In this document: positions 24,654-31,596 of the stretch, in pieces | How positions within the stretch are numbered: the stretch's first letter is position 1 | Layout of the letters: each line of letters opens with the position of its first letter | NCBI RefSeq assembly: GCF_013409305.1 | Contig: NZ_JACBZJ010000001.1 | Location: 3,720,001 to 3,784,000, forward strand | Reading direction: 5' to 3' | Length of the DNA: 64,000 bases | Source: Cellulomonas soli | Lineage (GTDB): Bacteria > Actinomycetota > Actinomycetes > Actinomycetales > Cellulomonadaceae | The notes under the pieces: generated by a model | What the model was told of the DNA's origin: nothing | Databases searched by the model: none | Seen by the model: only the letters and a program-made list of their open reading frames with translations | Made by a program: the position numbers and the translations under genes

Positions 24654-24706
24654 GACGACGAGAGGGTTCCTGCCACGTCGGTCGCGGCCGGAACCCTCTC
24701 GTCGTC
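24654..24706. terminator. bidirectional terminator between parA-like gene and merR
   Basis: A perfect 17-bp inverted repeat (24654-24670 with 24690-24706, arm GACGACGAGAGGGTTCC) with a 19-base loop lies between convergent genes. Confidence 0.75.
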
Positions 24707-24718
24707 GTGCTGGTCTGC

Positions 24719-25300
24719 TCAGCCGGCCGTGCGGGCCTGACGTCGCAGCGCGAGCTCGTCGTGGCCCGGAAGGGCGGGGGCCTCGGCCTCGGCGCGCTCG
24801 GTGGGCAGCTCGGCGAGGCTTCCCTCGACCTCGCGCCAGACCCGGCCGACGGCGATGCCGAAGACGCCCTGGCCGCCCTGCACGAGATCGATGACCTCGT
24901 CGGCGGACGTGCACTCGTACACGCTCGCACCGTCGGACATCAGGGTGATCTGCGCGAGGTCGTCGACGCCGCGCTCGCGCAGGTGGCTGACGGCGGTGCG
25001 GATCTGCTGCAACGACACCCCCGTGTCGAGCAGGCGCTTGACGACCTTGAGCACGAGGATGTCGCGGAACGAGTAGAGCCGCTGCGTGCCCGAGCCGGTG
25101 GCGGACCGCACGGACGGCTCGACCAGGCCGGTGCGGGCCCAGTAGTCCAGCTGCCGGTAGGTGATGCCTGCGGCCCGGCAGGCCGTCGGGCCGCGGTAGC
25201 CGCTCGTCGAGTCGAGGTCGGGCAGGTCGTCGTCGAACAGGAGACCCTGTGCCCGCTGGGGGATCCCGCCGGCGCTCTCGGCGCTCTCGTTGATGGCCAC
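24719..25300 (-). CDS. MerR-family regulator (Rv1830-like)
   Basis: A 193-residue MerR-type regulator with YRGPTACRAAGITYRQLDYWARTGLVEPSVR as the DNA-binding region, then RLYSFRDILVLKVVKRLLDTGVSLQQIRTAV. It lacks the metal-binding Cys residues of classical MerR proteins. By gene order it corresponds to Mycobacterium Rv1830, linked to cell-division control. The GTG at 25300 has GGAGG five bases upstream, so it is preferred over the GTG seven codons earlier. The gene has its own promoter and a nearby 23-bp palindrome. Confidence 0.9.
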   Translation of the reverse strand: MAINESAESAGGIPQRAQGLLFDDDLPDLDSTSGYRGPTACRAAGITYRQLDYWARTGLVEPSVRSATGSGTQRLYSFRDILVLKVVKRLLDTGVSLQQIRTAVSHLRERGVDDLAQITLMSDGASVYECTSADEVIDLVQGGQGVFGIAVGRVWREVEGSLAELPTERAEAEAPALPGHDELALRRQARTAG

Positions 25301-25355
25301 GGGGTCCTCCACTCTCCGCACGCACCGAGCGGCGCGTGGTGTTCATCCATCGGCA

Positions 25356-25384
25356 ACGCTAAGCCTGCGTCCTGACCGGTGCAA
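25356..25384 (-). promoter_or_regulatory. sigma-70-type promoter for the MerR gene
   Basis: On the minus strand TTGCAC (25384-25379) and TAGCGT (25361-25356) are separated by 17 bases. The predicted start near 25349 leaves a leader of about 49 bases ending in a GGAGG site and the GTG at 25300. Confidence 0.65.
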
Positions 25385-25418
25385 CGACGTGCGCCGCGTG
25401 TCGGCGACGGCGTGTCTC

Positions 25419-25441
25419 ACCTTCGACCTCAGGTCGAAGGT
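25419..25441. promoter_or_regulatory. 23-bp perfect palindrome, candidate MerR operator
   Basis: Arms ACCTTCGACCT (25419-25429) and AGGTCGAAGGT (25431-25441) flank a single central base. It sits about 80 bp upstream of the predicted merR transcription start. On the minus strand a GTGAAC and a GTGAGA flank a 19-bp core, the long spacer used by MerR activators. Confidence 0.55.
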
Positions 25442-25502
25442 TCACCCTCCGTGTTCACCCGAACGGCCCCCGGCCGGGCTTGCCCTCCCCCGGACCGCGT
25501 GC

Positions 25503-26015
25503 TCAACGACCCCCCTGCCCGGCGTCACCGGTCGTCCCGAAGTCCTCGGGCTCGACGTGGTCCAGGAACTCCCGGAACCGCTCGAGATCCTGCTCGGTCG
25601 GACCGGTCCGCACCTCGATGCCGGCCACGGCCACGACCTCCGCCGAGCACAGCACCGGGCAGCCGAACCGCAGGGCCACCGCGATCGCGTCGGACGCACG
25701 CGAGTCCACGCGTCGACCCGTGCCGAGCACGAGCGCGGCATGGAACACGCCCTCCTCAAGCCGCACGATCTCGACCCGGTTCACGGTCGCACCCGCCGCC
25801 CGCAACGCATCACGCAGCAGATCGTGCGTCATCGGCCTCGGCGGGACGATCCCGGCCTGGGCGGAGGCGATGGCAGAGGCCTCCGCCGGACCGATGAGGA
25901 TCGGGACGAGCAGCTCGGCGTCGGGGTCGAGGAGCAGCACGACGACCTCGGCGTCCGCCAGGTTCTGACGGACACCCACGACCTCCACCGGGACCAGCTC
26001 GTCGTCTTCCCCCAC
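25503..26015 (-). CDS. bifunctional nuclease family protein (DUF151)
   Basis: A 170-residue protein of the DUF151/bifunctional nuclease family, equivalent by position to Mycobacterium Rv1829. Recognisable stretches are VVVLLLDPDAELLVPILIGPAEASAIASAQAG, PRPMTHDLLRDALRAAGATVNRVEIVRLEEGVFHAALVLG and RVDSRASDAIAVALRFGCPV. Plant and bacterial relatives have been reported to cleave DNA and RNA. The GTG at 26015 gives a typical N-terminus; another GTG nine bases upstream is possible. Confidence 0.9.
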   Translation of the reverse strand: MGEDDELVPVEVVGVRQNLADAEVVVLLLDPDAELLVPILIGPAEASAIASAQAGIVPPRPMTHDLLRDALRAAGATVNRVEIVRLEEGVFHAALVLGTGRRVDSRASDAIAVALRFGCPVLCSAEVVAVAGIEVRTGPTEQDLERFREFLDHVEPEDFGTTGDAGQGGR

Positions 26016-26104
26016 GAGGCCCACGCTACGACGACGGGCCCGGAGCGGCGCCCCGAGGAGACAGGCCCGTTGCCGCGCCGACCCGACCTGCGGACGCGCG
26101 GCGG

Positions 26105-26923
26105 TCAGGGTGCCAGGTCGGCGACCGCAGCCCGCACCAGCGCCGTGTGCATCTGGGTGCACAGCTCGCCGACCTCGGCCGCCAACGTCCCCGCGCGGGC
26201 GCGCGAGGACGCACTGCGCTGACCGCGCCACGGAGCCACGACCTGCTCCACGAGATCCGCCTGCCGGTCCGCGGCCGCGCGGAACTGCCGCAGGTGACGG
26301 GCGTCGATGCCGTGCTCGGACAGCGCGGCCGCGGCGACCACGACCTCGCGGGCCCACGGCTCGAAGACCCCGCGCGGACCGGGTCGGAGCACGGCCGCCC
26401 TCACCAGGTCCTCGACGAAGTCCCGGGTGACCCCGGCCTCGTGCGCCAGCGTCTCGGCGGTCCACCGGGCCACGGCCGACGAACGGACGCCGTCGCTGGC
26501 AGCCAGCCGGGCGCGCGGTGCCGGGCCGTCCTCCTCGCCGGCGTCGAGTGCGGCGAGGTGCTCGCCGATGACCTTGAGCGGCATGTAGCGATCGCGCTGC
26601 TGGCGCAGGACGTACCTGAGCCGTTCGATGTCGGCCGGCGAGTACTGGCGGTACCCCGCCGGGGTGCGGACCGGCTCGACGAGCCCCTGCTCCTCGAGGA
26701 AGCGCAGCTTGGAGGTCGTCACCGCGGGGAACTCGATCTGCAGCGCTGCCAGCACGTCCGAGATCCGCATGGAGGCACGCCGGGAGATACCCCTCGGCCA
26801 CCGCTCGACGCCCTCGGGCGCCTCGGCCACCGCATCGGTACCCGCCTCGGCGTGCGGCGACGACGTCACGGACGACTCGACCGGCTCCATGTGCCGACGG
26901 GCACCGGCTCCCGCACTCACCAC
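26105..26923 (-). CDS. ftsR: MerR-family regulator FtsR-like (Rv1828-like)
   Basis: A 272-residue regulator with a MerR winged helix (MRISDVLAALQIEFPAVTTSKLRFLEEQGLVEPVRTPAGYRQYSPADIERLRYVLRQQRD) and a long C-terminal helical domain. The Corynebacterium orthologue FtsR activates ftsZ, and in mycobacteria this is Rv1828. Position between garA and the bifunctional nuclease supports that assignment. The start is uncertain: the GTG at 26923 has a GGGGAG site six bases upstream, while an ATG at 26890 gives a protein 11 residues shorter. Confidence 0.87.
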   Translation of the reverse strand: MVSAGAGARRHMEPVESSVTSSPHAEAGTDAVAEAPEGVERWPRGISRRASMRISDVLAALQIEFPAVTTSKLRFLEEQGLVEPVRTPAGYRQYSPADIERLRYVLRQQRDRYMPLKVIGEHLAALDAGEEDGPAPRARLAASDGVRSSAVARWTAETLAHEAGVTRDFVEDLVRAAVLRPGPRGVFEPWAREVVVAAAALSEHGIDARHLRQFRAAADRQADLVEQVVAPWRGQRSASSRARAGTLAAEVGELCTQMHTALVRAAVADLAP

Positions 26924-26969
26924 GTCCCGCTCCCCCTCGTCATCCAGGACCCGACCACGACCGTCCCGC

Positions 26970-27461
26970 TCACGCGGTGGGCGACTCGCGGTGCGGGCTC
27001 GGGTGGAACGTGAGCCGGTACTTGCCGATCTGCACCTCGTCACCGGCGCGCAGGAGGGCCTGGTCGATCCGCGTGCGGTTGACGTACGTGCCGTTGAGCG
27101 AGCCGATGTCCCGCACCACGAACTGCAGCCCGTCGCGCACGAACTCCGCGTGCTTGCGCGAGACCGTCACGTCGTCCAGGAAGATGTCGGCGTGCGTGCT
27201 GCGCCCGGCGACCGTCCGCTCCGCGTCGAGCAGGAACCGCGCGCCGGCGCTCGGGCCACGCTGCATGACCAGCAGGGCCGAGGTCGGGGGCAGCGCCTGC
27301 ACGGCGGCGGCCTCGTCGGCCGTGAGCCCGCCGGGGGCCTGCCCCTGCCCCTCGAGCTCGACCTGCTCGATCGCGCCGAAGACCATCGTCGTGTCGACCC
27401 CGGGCGCGGGGTGGGCGAGGTCCGAGCCGAAAGGCTCGGGCACCTGCCGATCGTCGCTCAT
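26970..27461 (-). CDS. garA: FHA-domain protein GarA
   Basis: A 163-residue protein with an N-terminal unstructured part containing VDTTMVFGAIEQVELEGQ and a C-terminal FHA domain (VAGRSTHADIFLDDVTVSRKHAEFVRDG...VRDIGSLNGTYVNRTRID). GarA is phosphorylated by Ser/Thr kinases on adjacent threonines of an N-terminal motif and then controls 2-oxoglutarate and glutamate enzymes; the DTT pair here corresponds to that site. The ATG is preceded by GGGGAGG at short spacing. It heads the cluster with ftsR and the nuclease. Confidence 0.92.
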   Translation of the reverse strand: MSDDRQVPEPFGSDLAHPAPGVDTTMVFGAIEQVELEGQGQAPGGLTADEAAAVQALPPTSALLVMQRGPSAGARFLLDAERTVAGRSTHADIFLDDVTVSRKHAEFVRDGLQFVVRDIGSLNGTYVNRTRIDQALLRAGDEVQIGKYRLTFHPSPHRESPTA

Positions 27462-27670
27462 GCCGCCTCCCCGGGGGCTGTCCGTCCGTCCACCGCCGCA
27501 ACCGTACGAGGTGGTCAGGCACACACCCTATGCGGACGCGGCGTCGCTGTGCAGCACGCGGCACGCGGGTCGGGCACCGCGTGTCCGCCGAGGTCCGCCC
27601 GGGCGCACGCGCACGTCCGGGCGGCCGTGGCCGATCCGTGCACCACCACGAGGGCCGTTCGCTGCGGACG

Positions 27671-28837
27671 TCAGCCCGTCGTCGGAGGCACCGGCGTCGC
27701 GTACGACGGCTCGGGTGTGGTGCGCAGCGCGTCGATCGTGACGAGGTCCTGCTGGTCGACCGTGGCCGCGCCGCCGTTCCCCCGGACGGTCGCCACGGCA
27801 CCACCGGGGATCTCCAGTGCGGGCGCGATCGTGTCCGGGTCGCCGATCACGGTCCAGCGGTACGGCGGAGAGATGATGATGCCGTCGAGGACGACCGATC
27901 CGGGGTCTCCGGTGAACGCGCTGCTCGCGGTCACCCGCAGGTCGTTGAGCTCGATCGCCTCCGCACCGGCGTTGCGCAGCTCCTCCATGAAGTTGAGCAG
28001 CGTCGCGGGCTTCACGGTGCCGTCCGGGTCCGTGATGGTGACCGTGACGCCGGGGCCCTGCGCCGGAAGCCGGCCGGTCAGGATGCCCTGCGCGATGGCG
28101 GTCCGTCGCGCGGCGTCACGCGCCGCCTGCCGCGTGTCGCCGTCGGAGAGCAGCTGGTTGCGCTCGTGCTCGAGTGCCGAGACCTCGCTCGCGAGGTCGT
28201 CGCCTCGGGTCGTCGCCTCGTCGAGGATGCGCAGCAGGTCCTCCTGACGCAGCGTCGAGAGGTTGACCGTCGCCGTCTGACGCACCTGCACGGCCAGCGC
28301 GAAGCCCAGCACCGCGCAGAGCAGACCGGCGAGCAGCTGCCCCTTCGTCGCGCGGGGACGCAGGCTCCGGGCGAGGGTGCGCCAGCCGTCGAGCGCCGAT
28401 CCGACGACCGGGTCGATCACCTCGACGGCGGGATCGGGGTTCGCCTCCGCCTCGATCTCGTCCGCCGGACGGGTGGCGGACGCGTCGACGGCCGGACCGG
28501 CGATCGACGAGGAAGGGAAGCCGGGGTCGTCCTCCGGCTCGAGCTCGACGACGGTGCCGGGGTCCAGCACGGCAGCCAGTCGGGCCATCTGACGCTCGAT
28601 CGCGTCGTCCGCCTGCGCCTCTCGATCCTCATCCGGCTGGTCGTCCGGATCGTCGCCCGCCTCGTCGGCGCCGTCGCCGAAGGCCTCCTCCGGCGAGGGA
28701 TCGGCGTCCGGCAGGTCCCCCGAGGTGCCGTCGTCGGCCGCGAGCTCGTGGGCTGCGACGTCGTCCGCGGAGTCCGCGGCGAGCCCCTCCGCGTCGTCCG
28801 CGGGCGGGTCCGCCGGGGTGCCGGCCGAGGTCGTCAT
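27671..28837 (-). CDS. DUF881 membrane-anchored protein (Rv1825-like)
   Basis: A 388-residue protein with a long acidic, disordered N-terminus (about residues 1-150), one membrane helix (QLLAGLLCAVLGFALAVQV), a coiled segment and a DUF881 domain containing LRNAGAEAIELNDLRVTASSAF and PYRWTVIGDPDTIAPALEIPGG. The order DUF881, small basic protein, DUF881 is conserved from mycobacteria, where the proteins are linked to division-site organisation. It overlaps the sbp stop by four bases (ATGA). Confidence 0.9.
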   Translation of the reverse strand: MTTSAGTPADPPADDAEGLAADSADDVAAHELAADDGTSGDLPDADPSPEEAFGDGADEAGDDPDDQPDEDREAQADDAIERQMARLAAVLDPGTVVELEPEDDPGFPSSSIAGPAVDASATRPADEIEAEANPDPAVEVIDPVVGSALDGWRTLARSLRPRATKGQLLAGLLCAVLGFALAVQVRQTATVNLSTLRQEDLLRILDEATTRGDDLASEVSALEHERNQLLSDGDTRQAARDAARRTAIAQGILTGRLPAQGPGVTVTITDPDGTVKPATLLNFMEELRNAGAEAIELNDLRVTASSAFTGDPGSVVLDGIIISPPYRWTVIGDPDTIAPALEIPGGAVATVRGNGGAATVDQQDLVTIDALRTTPEPSYATPVPPTTG

Positions 28838-29166
28838 GCCTTGAACAGGTGGCGGCGGATCGCCGCCGCGTTCGAGAAGATCCGGATGCCGAGCACGACC
28901 ACGACCGCCGTGGACAGCTGGGTCCCGACGCCGAGCTGGTCCCCGAGGAACACGATCAACGCGGCAACGACGACGTTCGACAGGAACGAGATGAGGAACA
29001 CCCGGTCGTCGAAGATGCCGTCGAGCATCGCGCGCAGACCGCCGAACAAGGCGTCGAGCGCGGCGACGACCGCGATGGGCAGGTAGGGCTGCAGCTCGAC
29101 GGGCACCGTGGGCTGCACCACGAGCCCGATGACGACACCGATGACGAGCCCGATGACCGCGATCAC
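28834..29166 (-). CDS. sbp: small basic protein (DUF1290)
   Basis: A 110-residue polytopic protein starting MIAVIGLVIGVVIGLVVQPTVPVELQPYLPIAVVAALDALFGGLRA, with at least three membrane helices. It matches the DUF1290 small basic protein found between two DUF881 genes near division genes in Gram-positive bacteria. The GTG start and the ATGA overlap with the next gene point to a single operon. Its biochemical function is not known. Confidence 0.9.
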   Translation of the reverse strand: MIAVIGLVIGVVIGLVVQPTVPVELQPYLPIAVVAALDALFGGLRAMLDGIFDDRVFLISFLSNVVVAALIVFLGDQLGVGTQLSTAVVVVLGIRIFSNAAAIRRHLFKA

Positions 29167-29200
29167 GCACCTGCTCCTTCCGACTGACGTGCCGACATTG

Positions 29201-30190
29201 TCACAGGTGACCCCGGGCGTGCACGGCGTCTGCCGTGTCGTCCGTCCCGGTCTCGCCCGCGGGCGTGGGGGTGTCCCCGGGACTGGGCGACACGGTCGGC
29301 GAGGTGTCGCCCAGCACCCCCAGGTCCGTGTCCGGAGGGACCGTGGCGTACCGGAGCGTGACCTGGCCCGTACCCGGCAGCTCGAGGTCCTGCACTGACT
29401 GCAGCTGTACGCCGATCCGGTACATCGAGCGCAGCGACGCCAGGTGGGAGCCTGCGCTGGACTGCGCGAGGCCGGTCTGCAGACCCACCGGGTCACCGAT
29501 CGCCTCGACCGTGTAGGGGCTCACGAGCGGCACGAGGTCGACGTAGACCGCATCGCCGGCCGACCGGATCGCCGACGTCGCGGTCAGACGTTCGCCGTTG
29601 ATCGCGACCGCCTCCGCGCCCGAGGCCCACAGCGCGTTGGCCAGGACCTGGAGGTCGAAGTCCTGCACGCGTTCGTCGGGGTCCTGCGTGTCCGGGTCGG
29701 CCGTGGGGGCGTCGGTCAGCACGATGCGCAGCCCTGCGCCCGTCACCGCGACGGTCCCTGCCGCGACGGCGTCGCGGTTGAGCGCGGCGAGCAGCTCGGG
29801 GTCCTCGCTGGCCAGGGCCTGCGTCTGCAGCGCGCTGATCTCGCTGCTGAGCCCGGTGACCTGCTGCCCCAGCGCCGTCGCCTCGTCGGTCCGGGCGGTG
29901 ATCTGCTCCTCGAGCAGCTGCCGCGTGGCGGCCACGTCGGCGGCGGGGCGCCGCAGGGCGACCGTCGCCGCGGTGACGCCGAGCCCCAGCAGGAGCGCGA
30001 GGACCGTGAGCACGGCGGAGCCCGCCCATCGGCGGGGTGGGGCCTCGCCCGCACGTCGACGGTCGGCCACCAGCTGGTACCCGGGGTCGAGCGGCCGTTC
30101 CTGGACCTCGATGAGCAGCGTCATCGAGGCGTCCGGTCGCCGGGCCGGGCCGGCCGGTGCGCCGGCCGGGGTGCCGTGACGGGCCGTCAC
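29201..30190 (-). CDS. DUF881 membrane-anchored protein (Rv1823-like)
   Basis: A 329-residue relative of the gene at 27671. It has one membrane helix (AVLTVLALLLGLGVTAATVAL, residues 59-79), a predicted coiled coil (RQLLEEQITARTDEATALGQQVTGLSSEISALQTQ) and a DUF881 domain with LANALWASGAEAVAINGERLTATSAI and PYTVEAIGDPVGLQ. The C-terminus is a Pro/Thr tail. Its GTG start overlaps the pgsA-like stop by four bases, so it is the second gene of the operon. Confidence 0.9.
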   Translation of the reverse strand: MTARHGTPAGAPAGPARRPDASMTLLIEVQERPLDPGYQLVADRRRAGEAPPRRWAGSAVLTVLALLLGLGVTAATVALRRPAADVAATRQLLEEQITARTDEATALGQQVTGLSSEISALQTQALASEDPELLAALNRDAVAAGTVAVTGAGLRIVLTDAPTADPDTQDPDERVQDFDLQVLANALWASGAEAVAINGERLTATSAIRSAGDAVYVDLVPLVSPYTVEAIGDPVGLQTGLAQSSAGSHLASLRSMYRIGVQLQSVQDLELPGTGQVTLRYATVPPDTDLGVLGDTSPTVSPSPGDTPTPAGETGTDDTADAVHARGHL

Positions 30191-30774
30191 ACGGTCCTCG
30201 GGTGCCGTGCCCGGAGCAGCTCACGCGCCTGGGTGAGGTAGAGCCCGGCGGAGAACCAGTACAGGCCGACGCCCCACAGCGCGAAGGCCCACCCGACGAC
30301 CCCGCACACGACCCCGACCGGATCGGCCCACTCGGACAGCAGCAGGAGCGGGAAGGCGTACAGCAGCGCGAACGTGCCGGCCTTGCCGGCCAGGTGCACC
30401 GGGAGCGGGCCGAAGCCGGCCCGGCGCAGCACCAGCAGCATCACGGACAGGACCACGTCGCGCAGCACGAGCACGGCGACGAGCCACCAGGGCACCGCAC
30501 CGCGCCACGCGAGGCCGACAAGCGTCACGAGGATGAACAGCCGGTCGGCAGCAGGGTCGAGCAGCTGCCCCAGGCGGGAGACCTGACCGAGCCGACGGGC
30601 GAGCACACCGTCCAGCCAGTCCGTCGCACCGGAGAACGCCAGCACGAGAACCGCCGTCGCATCCCGGCCGACGTAGATGAGAACCGCGAAGACCGGCACC
30701 AGCAGCAGCCGGACGAAGCTGATCACGTTCGGCACGGTGAGCACGCGCTGCGTGACGACGTCGCTCTGCGGCAC
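30187..30774 (-). CDS. pgsA2: CDP-alcohol phosphatidyltransferase
   Basis: A 195-residue polytopic membrane enzyme with the complete CDP-alcohol phosphotransferase motif, D-x-x-D-G-x-x-A-R-x(8)-G-x(3)-D-x(3)-D (SGATDWLDGVLARRLGQVSR then GQLLDPAADRLF). These enzymes exchange CMP on CDP-diacylglycerol for an alcohol such as glycerol-phosphate, inositol-phosphate or a phospholipid. By gene order it is the counterpart of Mycobacterium Rv1822 (pgsA2), probably a phosphatidylglycerophosphate or cardiolipin synthase. The precise acceptor cannot be read from the sequence. Confidence 0.88.
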   Translation of the reverse strand: MPQSDVVTQRVLTVPNVISFVRLLLVPVFAVLIYVGRDATAVLVLAFSGATDWLDGVLARRLGQVSRLGQLLDPAADRLFILVTLVGLAWRGAVPWWLVAVLVLRDVVLSVMLLVLRRAGFGPLPVHLAGKAGTFALLYAFPLLLLSEWADPVGVVCGVVGWAFALWGVGLYWFSAGLYLTQARELLRARHPRTV

Positions 30775-30905
30775 GGCTTCCCGGCTCCCCCCGTTGACGC
30801 GGTCGCCACCCGGCGTTCGCGACCTGCGGCCTCCGATACTAGGCGTCCGCCGCGACGAGGTGCGTCGCCACGCACCCGAACAGGTGAGCGTGGCAGGCTT
30901 CGGAC

Positions 30906-31331
30906 GTGGAGCACCGCAACGACCCGGACGTGATCGCGCGTCTGCTCGGCACCCCCGGACGATGGGCCGTCGTCGGCCTGTCGACCAGCACGACGCGCGC
31001 GGCGTACGGGGTCGCGGCCTACCTGCAGGGTCGCGGTCACACGATCGTGCCCGTGCACCCGTCGGCCCCGACCGTGCACGGCGAGGTCGGGTACCGGCGG
31101 CTCGAGGACGTGCCGGGGCCCGTCGACGTCGTCGACGTGTTCGTCAACTCCTGGCGTGCCGGCGCGGTCGTCGACGAGGCGATCGCCGTCGGTGCACGTG
31201 CGGTGTGGCTCCAGCTCGGTGTCGTCGACGAGGCGGCGGCTCGTCGCGCGAAGGCCGCCGGGCTCGACGTCGTGATGGACGCGTGCCCGACGATCGAGGG
31301 CGGCCGGCCGGTGCGGCTCGACGAGCGCTGA
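30906..31331 (+). CDS. CoA-binding domain protein (YccU-like)
   Basis: A 141-residue Rossmann-fold protein with GRWAVVGLSTSTTRAAYGVAAYLQGRGHTIVPVHP, DVVDVFVNSWRAGAVVDEAIAVGARAVWLQLGVVDEAAARRAKAAGLDVVMDACPTIE. This is the stand-alone CoA-binding domain also seen in YccU proteins and at the N-terminus of acyl-CoA synthetases. The role is unknown; it may sense CoA or a CoA thioester. It diverges from the pgsA-like gene. Confidence 0.9.
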   Translation: MEHRNDPDVIARLLGTPGRWAVVGLSTSTTRAAYGVAAYLQGRGHTIVPVHPSAPTVHGEVGYRRLEDVPGPVDVVDVFVNSWRAGAVVDEAIAVGARAVWLQLGVVDEAAARRAKAAGLDVVMDACPTIEGGRPVRLDER

Positions 31332-31380
31332 CCGGCCCCCGGAAGAGCGCGTCTACCTCCTCGTGTGGGCGACGTCACCC

Positions 31381-31405
31381 GTGCCGTCGACCCCGCCGAC
31401 GGCAC
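31381..31405 (+). terminator. hairpin after CoA-binding gene
   Basis: A perfect 9-bp inverted repeat (31381-31389 with 31397-31405, arm GTGCCGTCG) with a seven-base loop lies about 50 bp after the stop. It could end the transcript; there is no U tract. Confidence 0.45.
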
Positions 31406-31413
31406 CGACCCCG

Positions 31414-31419
31414 TAGGCT
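31414..31419 (+). promoter_or_regulatory. -10 box for the DEAD-box helicase gene
   Basis: TAGGCT at 31414 would start transcription near 31426, giving a leader of about 170 bases. The first bases of that leader fold as CGACGAA (31423-31429) with TTCGTCG (31437-31443). Long structured leaders are common on cold-induced DEAD-box genes. Confidence 0.4.
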
Positions 31420-31596
31420 GTGCGACGAATCTGGAGTTCGTCGCGTCCCCCTTGGGCGCGTCACCGTGGCCGGGAGGCCGTCCGGGACGCGCGTGCGAGT
31501 CGTCGAGGCACCGGGAGTTTCCCCCGGAAGCCGCTTGGGAGTGCCGGGGCTGCGACCCACCGTCACCGTCCTGGTGCTCGGTCAGGCTCCGCCGCG

